Positions 6,563 to 16,741 of a DNA stretch of 64,000 bases are shown here, one piece after another. Every line of letters starts with the position of its first letter. Position 1 is the first letter of the stretch. The DNA comes from Rhizobium sp. Q54 (lineage in GTDB: Bacteria; Pseudomonadota; Alphaproteobacteria; SHVZ01). The notes beneath the pieces were generated by a model. The model saw only the letters and a list, made by a program, of their open reading frames with translations, was not told the DNA's origin and did no database searches. The stretch spans positions 47,086 through 111,085 of the forward strand of contig CAMBVS010000002.1 in the NCBI GenBank assembly GCA_945871425.1. Direction: 5' to 3'. The translations under genes were made by a program, and so were the position numbers.

Positions 6563-8611
6563 GTGGCTATCGGATCGCAGTTCTTGGCCCGATTGGTGCT
6601 GGGCTCGGCTCTCGTGACCGGCATTGTGCCGGCCGCATTGGCGCAGTCTTCTCTCGGACAATCCGGACTCGTCGGACAGCCCGAGGGCATCACGATCATT
6701 GCCGACCCGGCCCAATGGCCGAAGAGCTTCAATGAGGCCCCGCAGCTCGCAGAGCTGGTCAAGCAGGGCAAGCTGCCCGCGGTCAAGGACCGGCTTCCCC
6801 AAGATCTGATGGTCATCAAGCCGGTCAAGGAGATCGGCAAGTATGGCGGCGTCTGGCGTCGCGGCTTCACCGGTCCCGGCGACAACGAGAACGGCAACCG
6901 GATCAATGCCTCCGATCGCCCGATCCTGGTCGATCACACCGGCGCCAGTCCTAACCCGTCGCTCGCCAAGGCTTGGAAGATGAGCGACGACGGCAAGACC
7001 TTCACGCTCAACCTTCGCCGCGGCCTGCGCTGGTCCGACGGCGCGCCGATGACGGCGAACGATTTCGTGTTCTGGTTCGAGGACATCTACGGCAACAAGG
7101 ACATCGTGCCAACTCCGATCTCCGACCTGTCCCCCCAGGGAAAACCCGGGCGCATGGTCAAGGTCGACGACTACACGGTGAACTTCGAGTTCGACGTGCC
7201 GTTCTTCCTGTTCGAGGACCTGATGGCCGGCGATACGCTGATTGGCGGCGGCCAGGCGGTGCGCCAGTCCGACAAGCGCAGCCACGGCGGCTACGCGCCG
7301 GCGCATTACCTCAAGCAGTTCCTTCCCAAATACGCGCCGGGCGGGCTCGACGGCGCAAATGCCGCGGCGAAGGCCGAGGGCTATGATAACTGGGTCGCGC
7401 GCCTGCACTTCAAGAAGGACTGGTCGCTCAATCCGGAGCTGCCGGTCCTCGGGCCCTTCAAGACCACCCAGGCGATCAACAAGGCCACCTGGGTGATGGA
7501 GCGCAATCCGTACTACTGGGCGGTCGACACGGCGGGCAACCAGTTGCCTTACATGGACGGCGTCGTGATGACGCTGGCCGAGAATCTCGAGGTGCTGAAC
7601 CTGCGCGCGATGGCCGGCGAGTATGACCTGCAGGAGCGCCACATCGACATCGGCAAGCTGCCGGTGATCCTCGAGAACCAGACCCGCGGCAAGTACAAGG
7701 TCCATCTTGACCTCGCAAGCAACGGCTCGGACGCGGTCTACTACCTCAACCAGAGCTACGACGCGGATCCGGAGGTCGCGAAGTGGCTGCGCAACGTCGA
7801 TTTCCGCCGCGCGCTGTCGCTGGCCCTCGATCGCAAGCAACTCAACGAGGCGTTCTGGCTCGGCGTCGCCGTACCGGGCTCGGCCGCACCCGGCGAATCG
7901 CTGCCCTATTTCCCCGGCCCGGGCTGGCGCGAGAAATGGTCGACCTTCGACCAGAAGATGGCCAACGAGATGCTCGACAAGATCGGGCTTTCGAAGAAGG
8001 ACGCCCAGGGCTTCCGCGTGCGCACTGACAACGGCCAGCGCCTGCGGCTGCAGATTCAGGCGGTGCAGGCCTTCCTCCCCTGGCCCAAGATCTCGGAGAT
8101 GGTCGCCGACCAGTGGGGGAAGGTCGGGATCCAGGCCGACGTGCGCGACACCGAGCGCACGCTGGCGATGACCCGCAGCGGCAACAACGAGCACCAGATC
8201 ATGGTGTGGACCAACGGCGGGACCGAACTGCTCTACCTGTTCCCGCGCCACGCGATCCCGGTCGAAGCGCATCCCAGCGAGGCCTTCATGGGTCCGGAGC
8301 ATGGCAAGTGGTTCGTCTCGGGTGGCACGCAGGGCAAGAAGCCCGAGGATCCCGAGATCCTCAAGATCTTCGACCTCTTCCGCTCGGCCGCCGGCCAGAA
8401 GACCGACGGTCGCATCAAGACCGCGCAGGAGATCTGGAAGATCGTGATCGACCAGCAATACGGCATCGCGACGGTCGGCCAGTCCTCGGCGCTGATGGGC
8501 GTGCGCCTGGTGAGCAACCGGCTCGGCAACATCCCCAGCCGCAACTGCATCGCGCAGCACTGCCGCACGCCGGGCGGGGCGCATCCGGAGACGTGGTTCT
8601 ATAAGAATTGA
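6563..8611 (+). CDS. peptide/oligopeptide ABC transporter substrate-binding protein
   Basis: This 682-residue family 5 solute-binding protein has a Sec signal ending near residue 28 (...PAALAQSS), so it is periplasmic or lipid-free secreted. The core family block GLRWSDGAPMTANDFVFWFEDIYGNKD and the conserved ERNPYYWAVDTAGNQLPYMD region are present. It is longer than DppA/OppA (about 540 residues) and belongs to the long subgroup typical of alphaproteobacterial transporters. It would deliver oligopeptides or similar ligands to the permeases encoded downstream. The start is GTG with a strong GGGAGG site. It is the full-length sister of the truncated gene at 4672-6216. A 10-bp stem-loop separates it from the permease genes. 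Confidence 0.9.
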   Translation: MAIGSQFLARLVLGSALVTGIVPAALAQSSLGQSGLVGQPEGITIIADPAQWPKSFNEAPQLAELVKQGKLPAVKDRLPQDLMVIKPVKEIGKYGGVWRRGFTGPGDNENGNRINASDRPILVDHTGASPNPSLAKAWKMSDDGKTFTLNLRRGLRWSDGAPMTANDFVFWFEDIYGNKDIVPTPISDLSPQGKPGRMVKVDDYTVNFEFDVPFFLFEDLMAGDTLIGGGQAVRQSDKRSHGGYAPAHYLKQFLPKYAPGGLDGANAAAKAEGYDNWVARLHFKKDWSLNPELPVLGPFKTTQAINKATWVMERNPYYWAVDTAGNQLPYMDGVVMTLAENLEVLNLRAMAGEYDLQERHIDIGKLPVILENQTRGKYKVHLDLASNGSDAVYYLNQSYDADPEVAKWLRNVDFRRALSLALDRKQLNEAFWLGVAVPGSAAPGESLPYFPGPGWREKWSTFDQKMANEMLDKIGLSKKDAQGFRVRTDNGQRLRLQIQAVQAFLPWPKISEMVADQWGKVGIQADVRDTERTLAMTRSGNNEHQIMVWTNGGTELLYLFPRHAIPVEAHPSEAFMGPEHGKWFVSGGTQGKKPEDPEILKIFDLFRSAAGQKTDGRIKTAQEIWKIVIDQQYGIATVGQSSALMGVRLVSNRLGNIPSRNCIAQHCRTPGGAHPETWFYKN

Positions 8612-8640
8612 CCCGCGTTCCAGACAGCGCCACTGAAGGG

Positions 8641-8667
8641 CAGCCCGCGGTTCGTCACCGCGGGCTG
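8641..8667 (+). terminator. intercistronic stem-loop between binding-protein and permease genes
   Basis: This is a perfect 10-bp stem (CAGCCCGCGG / CCGCGGGCTG) with the seven-base loop TTCGTCA. There is no T-run after it, so it is more likely an attenuating or 3'-end-stabilising hairpin than a full Rho-independent terminator. Such hairpins after binding-protein genes are known in maltose and similar operons, where they let the binding protein be made in excess over the membrane subunits. Assigning that role here is inference. Confidence 0.6.
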
Positions 8668-8675
8668 ACCTGCTC

Positions 8676-9668
8676 ATGGTGACGTACATCCTGCAGCGCC
8701 TCGGGCTCGCGCTCCTGACGATCTTGGCGATCTCGGTCGTCTCCTTCGTGATCATCCAGCTGCCGCCCGGCGATTTCGTCGACACCTACATCACCAACCT
8801 CGCCGCCTCCGGCTCGGCCGTGCGGGCCGAGGAGGCGGCGGCGCTGCGCATCCAGTACGGGCTCGACCAGCCGATCTGGGTCCAGTACTGGAAATGGCTC
8901 TCGCGCGTCGCGACCGGCGACTTCGGCATGTCGATGGAATGGGGCCGCCCGGTCCTCGAAGTGATCGGCGACCGACTCTGGCTCACCATCGTGATCTCGA
9001 TCGCGGCGATCCTGGTCACCTGGGGCATCGCGCTACCGATCGGCATCTACTCGGCGGTGCGCCAGTACTCGATTCCCGATTACGTCTTCACGCTGATCGG
9101 CTTCGTCGGCCTCGCGGTGCCGAACTTCCTGCTCGCGCTGATCATCATGTATTTCGGATTCAAGCTCTTCGATCTCAACATCGGCGGGCTGTTCTCGGCC
9201 GAGTACCAGCTGGCACCCTGGTCCTGGGGCAAGATCTGGGACCTGACCAAGCACCTGCCGCTGCCGGCCGTCATCCTGGCGCTCGCCGGCACCGCGCAGC
9301 TGATCCGCATCATGCGCGCCAACCTGCTCGACGAGCTGCGCCGGCCCTATGTCACGACGGCGCGCGCCCGCGGTCTGCCGGAATGGCGCGTGATCATGAA
9401 GTACCCGGTGCGCGCGGCGCTCAATCCCTTCGCCAGCACCATCGGCTATCTCCTGCCCTTCGTCGTCTCGGGCTCGATCGTCGTGTCGCTGGTGCTGTCG
9501 CTGCCGACCGTCGGCCCGCTCCTGCTGCGTTCGCTGATCGCCCAGGACATGTTCCTCGCCGGCACGATCGTGCTGCTGCTTGGCGTGCTCACCGTCATCG
9601 GCACCTTCATCTCGGACCTGATCCTGATGTGGATCGACCCGCGCATTCGGGCGGGCATGCACGGATGA
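8676..9668 (+). CDS. peptide ABC transporter permease, DppB/OppB type
   Basis: This 330-residue inner-membrane subunit starts with the family hallmark MVTYILQRLGLALLTILAISVVSF and a long periplasmic loop after the first helix. It contains the EAA-type cytoplasmic contact loop (TARARGLPEWRVIMKYPVRAALNPF) that docks with the ATPases. The C-terminal helices end near ISDLILMWIDPRIRAGMHG, as in DppB. It pairs with the DppC-type subunit that follows with an ATGA overlap (9665-9668). Because an intact binding protein, two permeases and two ATPases are all present and co-oriented, the uptake system looks complete despite the damaged first binding-protein gene. Confidence 0.92.
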   Translation: MVTYILQRLGLALLTILAISVVSFVIIQLPPGDFVDTYITNLAASGSAVRAEEAAALRIQYGLDQPIWVQYWKWLSRVATGDFGMSMEWGRPVLEVIGDRLWLTIVISIAAILVTWGIALPIGIYSAVRQYSIPDYVFTLIGFVGLAVPNFLLALIIMYFGFKLFDLNIGGLFSAEYQLAPWSWGKIWDLTKHLPLPAVILALAGTAQLIRIMRANLLDELRRPYVTTARARGLPEWRVIMKYPVRAALNPFASTIGYLLPFVVSGSIVVSLVLSLPTVGPLLLRSLIAQDMFLAGTIVLLLGVLTVIGTFISDLILMWIDPRIRAGMHG

Positions 9669-10804
9669 GCGCGCCGACCCAGACCGCGGCGGCCAGCCCG
9701 CTCGTCACCGTCGCCGAGGAGAAGGTCGCCGCGGCGACCCAGCTGCAGCTGACCTGGTGGCGGTTCCGCAAGCACAGGCTCGCGGTCGCCAGTGGCATCC
9801 TGGTGATCCTGTTCTACATCGGCGCGATCTTCGCCGACTTCCTTGCCGTGACCGAACCGCACGCCACCGAGGCGGCGCGCAGCTACATCCCGCCGCAGGC
9901 CATCCACTTCTTCGACGAGGACGGCAGCTTCAAGCCGCATGTCTATGCGCTCAAGGGCCGGCGCGATATGCGCACCTTCAAGCTGATCTACGCGCCCGAC
10001 CCTGCCGACAAGCGCTACCTGCGCCTGTTCGCCGATGGCTACAGCTACAACCTGCTCGGCATCTTCGAGACCAACCGCCATCTCATCGGCCTCGATCGCG
10101 GCAAGGCCGAGGACGCGCTGTTCCTGCTCGGCACCGACCAGCTCGGCCGCGACGTGTGGTCCCGCCTGATGCTCGCCACCCGCACCTCGCTGTTCATCGG
10201 CCTGATCGGCGTCGGGCTGTCGCTATTCCTCGGCGTGCTGCTCGGCGGCATATCGGGACTCTATGGCGGCGTCGTCGACACGGTGATCCAACGCGTCATC
10301 GAGATCCTGCGCTCGATCCCGACGATCCCCTTGTGGATGGGACTGGCCGCGGCGCTGCCGAACACCTGGTCGGTGACGCAGGTCTACATCGCGATCACCG
10401 TCATCATCTCGCTGATCGGCTGGACGGAGCTCGCGCGGGTCGTGCGCGGCCGCTTCCTCGCGCTGCGCGAGGAGGACTTCATCACGGCGGCCGAGCTCGC
10501 CGGCGCCTCGCGGCTGCGCATCATCTTCCGCCATATGGTGCCGTCCTTCCTGTCGCACATCATCGCGGCCGTGAGCCTGGCGCTGCCGGCGATGATCATC
10601 AGCGAGACCACGCTGTCCTTCCTCGGCCTCGGCCTGCGCCCGCCCGCGATCTCCTGGGGCGTGCTGCTGCAGGACGCGCAGAACATCCAGGCGCTCGGCA
10701 TCGCGCCCTGGCTGCTGGTCGTCGCCGTTCCCGTCATCATCGTCATCCTCGCGTTCAACTTCCTCGGCGACGGCCTCAGGGATGCGGCGGACCCTTATGG
10801 GTGA
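9665..10804 (+). CDS. peptide ABC transporter permease, DppC type with large periplasmic insertion
   Basis: This 379-residue membrane subunit is longer than the usual DppC (about 290-300). After a cytoplasmic N-terminus and the first transmembrane helix (ASGILVILFYIGAIFADFL), about 100 mostly hydrophilic residues intervene before the conserved LLGTDQLGRDVWSRLM block. These include FFDEDGSFKPHVYALKGRRD and GYSYNLLGIFETNRHLIGLD. The rest is standard: LSFLGLGLRPP, an EAA loop (TAAELAGASRLRIIFRHMVPS) and [15 protein letters not shown] at the end. The extra segment should lie in the periplasm near the binding-protein docking face. The start is the ATG at 9665, which overlaps the DppB stop. Confidence 0.9.
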   Translation: MSAPTQTAAASPLVTVAEEKVAAATQLQLTWWRFRKHRLAVASGILVILFYIGAIFADFLAVTEPHATEAARSYIPPQAIHFFDEDGSFKPHVYALKGRRDMRTFKLIYAPDPADKRYLRLFADGYSYNLLGIFETNRHLIGLDRGKAEDALFLLGTDQLGRDVWSRLMLATRTSLFIGLIGVGLSLFLGVLLGGISGLYGGVVDTVIQRVIEILRSIPTIPLWMGLAAALPNTWSVTQVYIAITVIISLIGWTELARVVRGRFLALREEDFITAAELAGASRLRIIFRHMVPSFLSHIIAAVSLALPAMIISETTLSFLGLGLRPPAISWGVLLQDAQNIQALGIAPWLLVVAVPVIIVILAFNFLGDGLRDAADPYG

Positions 10805-11806
10805 GCCCATTCTCTCGGTACGGGATCTCGAAACCTTCTTTCGACCGGACGAGGGCATCGTGCGCGCGGTCGACGGGGCGTCCTTCGACCTCTATCCCGG
10901 CCGTACCCTGGGGATCGTCGGCGAGTCGGGTTGCGGGAAGAGCGTTACCGCGCGATCGATCCTTCGCATCGTCGATCACCCCGGAAAGGTCGAACGCGGC
11001 GAGGCGTTGCTGCGACGAGGCGATGGTCGGATCGTCGATCTGGTCGCGATAGACGCAAAGAGCGCGGAGATGCGAGACATCCGCGGCGGCGAGATCGGCT
11101 ACGTCTTCCAGGAACCGATGAGCTCGCTCTCGTCCTTTCACACCATCGGCAACCAGGTCGTCGAAGCCATCCGCCTGCATCGCGCGGTGTCCGCAAAGGA
11201 GGCGAGAGACCGGGCGATCGAGCTGCTGCAGCTGGTCGGTATCCCCAGGCCCGAGCAACGAGTCGACTCCTACTCCTTCGAGCTCTCCGGCGGCCTCCGC
11301 CAACGGGTCATGATCGCCCTCGCCCTCGCCGCCGAGCCGCGCATCCTGATCGCCGACGAGCCGACCACCGCGCTCGACGTCACCACTCAGGCCCAGATCC
11401 TCGAGCTCATCAGGAAGATCCAGGCCGACCGCAACCTAGCGGTCATCTTGATCACCCATGACATGGGTGTCATCGCCGAGATGGCCGACTCCGTCTCGGT
11501 CATGTATCTCGGAAAAGTCGTCGAGTCGGGGCCGGTCGACACCATCTTTCACGCGCCGCGACATCCCTATACGCAGGCGCTCCTGCGCTCTATTCCCTCG
11601 GTGCTCGCCGAGCCGCGATCGCGCCTCACGACCATCGCCGGCAGCATCCCGCATCCCTACGCGCGACCGCCGGGCTGCCCGTTCCATCCGCGTTGCCAGA
11701 ACTTCATGCCCGGCACCTGCGATCGGAGCGCGCCGCCGGTGACGAGGCTCGACCCGGAGCATGAGGTCCGCTGCTTCCTCTACGAGGCGCCAGCCGAGGC
11801 CGTCGC

Positions 11807-11810
<4 letters not shown>
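10797..11810 (+). CDS. oligopeptide ABC transporter ATPase, OppD/DppD type
   Basis: This 337-residue ATPase has Walker A GESGCGKS, signature [16 protein letters not shown], Walker [13 protein letters not shown] and H-loop LITHDMGV. The C-terminal OppD-type extension has a Cys-rich segment ([25 protein letters not shown]), which in this family binds an iron-sulfur cluster. Its partner is the OppF-type ATPase immediately downstream; the two form a heterodimer beneath the permeases. The start at 10797 ([12 protein letters not shown]) overlaps the permease stop by eight bases. An ATG five codons upstream also exists but adds only MRRTL. Confidence 0.92.
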
Positions 11811-12823
<1,013 letters not shown>

Positions 12824-12841
12824 CCGCCGACGACGATGTGG

Positions 12842-14071
12842 TCAGATCCGGCGTTCCGACTGGATCATCTTGTCGATGATCCGGCCCTGGAACATGGTGA
12901 TGCCCATCGATTGGCCGAAGCGGATCGCCTCCTCGGAATCGCAGCGGCAGAGGATGATGCGGGCCCGGCCGGAGCGGTCGATGTGCTCCTTGATCTCGGT
13001 CTGACGGCGCCCGGTCGCGTCGTCGTTCATGTCCGGAGTCCACACCAGCTTGATCAGGTCGAGGCCGAGACGCTCGCGGTCGATGAACTGAAGCGTCAGG
13101 TGGTTCATGCCGTCGAGGCAGATGCGGTATCCGCGCTCGCGCATGAAGTCGCGGGCGAACATGAAGGCGCCCATGTCGCCGAAGATATCGATCTTCTGCA
13201 GCTCGATCACCACCGTGCCGCGGGCGACCGCCTTCAGCGAGGAGTCGAAGTTGAGGAAGGCCGGCGACAGGATGGTGCCGACATTCATGTTGATCGAGAA
13301 GGAGCTGGCGATCGTGGTGTCGTCGTTGCGCATCAGCAGCGACAGCATGCGCTGGTCGAGCACGTGCGTCAGATGCTGGAACAGCCAGATGTTGCCCGAG
13401 AGGTCGTATTCCGGCAGCACCGTCGACTGCAGGTCGGCGATCGAGATGTAGAGCTCGCGGAACACCGGCTGCGGCGTCGTCGAACCCGGTGCGATCGCGC
13501 AGACCGGCTGGCGGCGCATCAGGTTCGAGAGATCGGCGCGCTGGAGGAAGCCTTCGAGCTTTCCGAGCTGCTCCGGATCGATCGGCTTCCGGGTGTTCTT
13601 GTTCTTGAACTCGGCGGCCTGCTCGGCGGAGACCGAGAGGCGAGACTTCCGCTCCCTCTCCCGGTGCGCCTGCTGCACCATCTGGAAGACTTCGTCGTAC
13701 TGGAGCTCGAGGTTGTACCAGGTGCAGAAGCGCGCCAGATCCTCCTCGTCCTCGCCCTGGCTGAGCGGATCCTCGCTGAAGAGGAAGCGCACCTTCATCA
13801 CCGCGGTGTCGATGTCGGTGACCGACGCCCCCTTGCAGACGAAGAAGATGTCGGAGTTCGACATGATGAAGGTCTGGCCTTCGAAGTTCTGCACGATGCC
13901 TTCGAAGGTCGCCGCCGCGATCTTGATGTGATAGTCGCGCCGGTTCTGGGGCCGAAGCCGCGAGAGGTGGATGTGGACCGCCCGCCGGCCCTCGAGATTC
14001 TTCCCGAGCCGCTGCAGGTAGTCCATCAGCATGTATTCTTGGCTGGGCGCGCGCGAACCCGGCGTAGTCAT
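12842..14071 (-). CDS. degenerate EAL-like domain protein
   Basis: This 409-residue cytoplasmic protein has no signal or membrane segment. The C-terminal third has the outline of an EAL c-di-GMP phosphodiesterase domain. SSFSINMNVGTILSP fits the 'vSVNlS' strand and TVVIELQKIDIFGDMG fits the 'lEiTE' region. GYRICLDGMNHLTLQFIDRERLGLDLIKL fits 'ialDDFGtG.ssl..l..l..d.iKiD', and GQSMGITMFQGRIID fits 'G....QGy.f..P'. The catalytic DDFG is LDGM here and the N-terminal EAL signature is absent, so hydrolysis is unlikely; ligand binding or protein interaction is more plausible. The N-terminal 200 residues match no family I recognise. Start MTTPGSRAPSQEY is preferred over a longer frame from 14200. Confidence 0.55.
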   Translation of the reverse strand: MTTPGSRAPSQEYMLMDYLQRLGKNLEGRRAVHIHLSRLRPQNRRDYHIKIAAATFEGIVQNFEGQTFIMSNSDIFFVCKGASVTDIDTAVMKVRFLFSEDPLSQGEDEEDLARFCTWYNLELQYDEVFQMVQQAHRERERKSRLSVSAEQAAEFKNKNTRKPIDPEQLGKLEGFLQRADLSNLMRRQPVCAIAPGSTTPQPVFRELYISIADLQSTVLPEYDLSGNIWLFQHLTHVLDQRMLSLLMRNDDTTIASSFSINMNVGTILSPAFLNFDSSLKAVARGTVVIELQKIDIFGDMGAFMFARDFMRERGYRICLDGMNHLTLQFIDRERLGLDLIKLVWTPDMNDDATGRRQTEIKEHIDRSGRARIILCRCDSEEAIRFGQSMGITMFQGRIIDKMIQSERRI

Positions 14072-14332
14072 GTCGCCGGCGCCCCTGTCAAAACGACCAC
14101 CCCATAATGCATCGAACCCATGTCGAACCTTAACGCCACGCTCGGGTTCCGTCCATGCGACCACCGCCGAGCCTTGGCCAATGCAAGGATTGGATAACAA
14201 AACCTTACAATTTGTCTATAACAATCCGGGGCTTGGCCATGAGAAGGCCATGGTTTCGTGCGCAACTTGGCGATTGCGTGGGCTTCGGCTACACGCTTCG
14301 ACCATGCCTCGGCTTCGGGAGATTCGGACGCG
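14072..14332. promoter_or_regulatory. AT-richer divergent promoter region
   Basis: This 261-base gap separates the leftward EAL-like gene from the rightward decarboxylase gene. Around 14190-14225 it is clearly AT-richer than its surroundings (TTGGATAACAAAACCTTAC...TATAAC). That is the likely site of promoters for both genes. No -35/-10 pair with normal 16-18 base spacing could be picked with confidence. Confidence 0.35.
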
Positions 14333-15274
14333 ATGCAGCTCAGAAAACGGGTTTTGGTCACCGGCGGCGCCGGATTCCTCGGCTCCCACCTGTGCGAACG
14401 CCTGATCGCCGCCGGCAACGACGTGCTGTGCGTCGACAATTATTTCACCGGCACCAAGGACAATATCGGCGGGCTGCTGACGAATCCGCATTTCGAACCG
14501 ATGCGGCAAGACGTCACCTTCCCGCTCTACGTGGAGGTCGACGAGATCTTCAACCTCGCCTGTCCGGCGTCACCCATCCACTACCAGTTCGACCCGGTGG
14601 CGACGACCAAGACTTCGGTCCATGGCGCCATCAACATGCTGGGCCTAGCCAAGCGGGTGAAGGCCAAGATCATGCAAGCCTCCACCAGCGAGGTCTATGG
14701 CGATCCGATCGAGCATCCGCAGACCGAGTCGTACCGCGGCAACGTCAATCCGATTGGCCCCCGTGCCTGCTACGACGAGGGCAAGCGCTGCGCCGAGACG
14801 CTCTTCTTCGACTACCACCGCCAGCATAAGGTCCGGATCAAGGTCGCGCGGATCTTCAACACCTATGGCCCGCGCATGCACCCGAACGACGGCCGCGTCG
14901 TCTCCAACTTCGTGCTCCAGGCGCTCCGTGGGCAGCCGATCACGCTCTATGGCAGCGGCAGCCAGACTCGGGCCTTCTGCTACGTCGACGACCTGATCGA
15001 AGGCTTCCTCAGGCTGATGGCGACCGGCGACGACTTCACCGGGCCGGTCAATCTCGGCAACCCGGTCGAGATCCCGGTGAAGGAGCTGGCCGAGCGCATC
15101 ATCAAGCTGACGGGCTCGGCCTCGACCCTCGTCTACAAACCGCTTCCCCAGGACGATCCCACGCAGCGCTGCCCGGACATCACGCTCGCCCGCTCGAAGC
15201 TGGGCTGGGAGCCGACGGTCCCGCTGGAGGCCGGCCTCAAGCGCACGATCGACTACTTCCGCGCCTTCGTATGA
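14333..15274 (+). CDS. UDP-glucuronate decarboxylase (UDP-xylose synthase) family protein
   Basis: This 313-residue extended short-chain dehydrogenase has the NAD-binding motif [15 protein letters not shown] at residues 9-23 and the catalytic YDEGKRCAE (Y-x3-K). It carries the strongly diagnostic UXS stretches [30 protein letters not shown] and [21 protein letters not shown]. The enzyme converts UDP-glucuronate to UDP-xylose, or to the 4-keto intermediate, supplying pentose for surface polysaccharide. The start [12 protein letters not shown] at 14333 is the normal family start. It overlaps hldE by four bases, so nucleotide-sugar and heptose supply are co-expressed, suggesting a cell-envelope glycan role. 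Confidence 0.88.
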   Translation: MQLRKRVLVTGGAGFLGSHLCERLIAAGNDVLCVDNYFTGTKDNIGGLLTNPHFEPMRQDVTFPLYVEVDEIFNLACPASPIHYQFDPVATTKTSVHGAINMLGLAKRVKAKIMQASTSEVYGDPIEHPQTESYRGNVNPIGPRACYDEGKRCAETLFFDYHRQHKVRIKVARIFNTYGPRMHPNDGRVVSNFVLQALRGQPITLYGSGSQTRAFCYVDDLIEGFLRLMATGDDFTGPVNLGNPVEIPVKELAERIIKLTGSASTLVYKPLPQDDPTQRCPDITLARSKLGWEPTVPLEAGLKRTIDYFRAFV

Positions 15275-16740
15275 CCGAGCGGTCCGATCTCGCTCAGCGG
15301 GTCGCCGACTTCGCCAAGGCGCGGATCCTCTGCGTCGGCGACGTGATGCTCGACCGATACGTCTACGGCACGGTCGAGCGCATCTCGCCGGAGGCGCCGA
15401 TCCCGATCCTGGCCGTCTCCCGCGAGACGGCGATGCTGGGCGGCGCCGGCAACGTGGTGCGCAACCTCGCCGCCCTCAAGGCGAGCTGCTGCTTCGTCTC
15501 TCTGATCGGCGAGGACCCGGCCGGACGCGAGGTGACCCACCTGATCGCGGCCGAGCCTTCGGTCGAGCCCAACCTGCTGCCGGAACCGGACCGCGTCACC
15601 ACCATCAAGGTGCGCTACGTCGCGGGATCGCAGCAGCTGCTGCGTGCCGACCGTGAGACGGTCCGGCCCGCAAAGCCGCACACCGAGGCCGAGCTGGTCC
15701 GCCGCGCCGCCGACGACCTCAAGCACTGCCAGGCCGTGGTTCTCTCCGACTACGGCAAGGGCGTGCTGTCCGACGACGTCATCGGCCGGATCATCGCCGC
15801 TGCCCGCGCCCAGGGCCGGCCGGTGGTGGTCGATCCGCGAGGCAGCGATCCCAAGCGCTACGCCGGCGCCACCGTGATCACGCCGAACCGGCGTGAGCTC
15901 GGCGAGCTCGCCGGACAGCGGATCGGCGCACCCGAGCAGATCCGTGACGCCGCGCGCGGGGTCATGGCGAAGGGCGGCATCGAGGCCGTGCTGGTGACGT
16001 TGAGCCAGGACGGCATGGCCCTGTTCACGGCCAGAGGCGAGGAGCACCATCTGCGGGCCGAGGCGCGCGAGGTCTACGACGTCTCCGGCGCCGGCGACAC
16101 GGTCGTGGCCCTGCTGGCCTGCGGGCTGGCGTCCGGGCTCTCCCTCGTCGACGCGGCAAGGCTCGCCTCGGTCGCCGCCGGCATCGTCGTCGGCAAGACC
16201 GGGACCGCCGTGGTTCATCCTGAAGAGCTGGTGTTCGCGCTTCGGGCCGAGGATCTGCGGTTTGGCGAGGCCAAGGCTGCCAGTCTGGACCAGGCCCTGG
16301 AGCGGGTCGCCGGCTGGCGCCGGCAGGGCTTTCGTATCGGCTTCACCAACGGCTGCTTCGACCTGCTCCACCCCGGGCATGTTTCCCTGCTGGCCCAGGC
16401 GCGGTCGCGATGCGACAAGCTGATCGTCGCCATCAACTCCGATGCCTCGGTCTCCCGTCTCAAAGGTCCGGAGCGCCCGGTCCATTCCGAAGCCTCCCGC
16501 GCCGCCGTGCTCGGATCGCTCGCCACCGTCGACCTGGTCGTCGTCTTCGGCGAGGACACGCCGCTCGAGATCATCCGGGCCCTCAAGCCCGACCTGCTGG
16601 TGAAGGGCGCCGACTATACGGTCGACACGGTCGTCGGCGCCGACGTGGTCCACAGCTATGGCGGCGAGGTCTATCTGGCCGAGCTTGCCGAGGGCCATTC
16701 GACCACCGACGTCATTCGCCGGATGGGCGGCAAGCGCTGA
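15271..16740 (+). CDS. hldE: bifunctional heptose-7-phosphate kinase / heptose-1-phosphate adenylyltransferase
   Basis: This 489-residue fusion has two domains. Residues 1-320 form a PfkB-type kinase, with [13 protein letters not shown] near the start and the C-terminal [14 protein letters not shown] carrying the catalytic Asp. Residues about 350-489 form a nucleotidyltransferase with [17 protein letters not shown]. HldE makes ADP-heptose from D-glycero-D-manno-heptose 7-phosphate for the LPS inner core. The length matches the family (about 480). GmhA, GmhB and HldD are not in this window. The start overlaps the decarboxylase stop (ATGA). The gene ends two bases before the convergent xseA stop, leaving no space for a classical terminator. 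Confidence 0.95.
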   Translation: MTERSDLAQRVADFAKARILCVGDVMLDRYVYGTVERISPEAPIPILAVSRETAMLGGAGNVVRNLAALKASCCFVSLIGEDPAGREVTHLIAAEPSVEPNLLPEPDRVTTIKVRYVAGSQQLLRADRETVRPAKPHTEAELVRRAADDLKHCQAVVLSDYGKGVLSDDVIGRIIAAARAQGRPVVVDPRGSDPKRYAGATVITPNRRELGELAGQRIGAPEQIRDAARGVMAKGGIEAVLVTLSQDGMALFTARGEEHHLRAEAREVYDVSGAGDTVVALLACGLASGLSLVDAARLASVAAGIVVGKTGTAVVHPEELVFALRAEDLRFGEAKAASLDQALERVAGWRRQGFRIGFTNGCFDLLHPGHVSLLAQARSRCDKLIVAINSDASVSRLKGPERPVHSEASRAAVLGSLATVDLVVVFGEDTPLEIIRALKPDLLVKGADYTVDTVVGADVVHSYGGEVYLAELAEGHSTTDVIRRMGGKR

Positions 16741-16741
16741 C

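Noticed and set aside
6359..8785. Very long open frame on the minus strand opposite the intact binding-protein gene
   Set aside because: It is an antisense shadow produced by GC-rich codon bias; the plus strand has signal peptide, family motifs and a ribosome site, the minus strand none.
14190..14222. TTGGAT and TATAAC as promoter of the decarboxylase gene
   Set aside because: Spacing of 21 bases is too long; kept only as an AT-rich promoter region.
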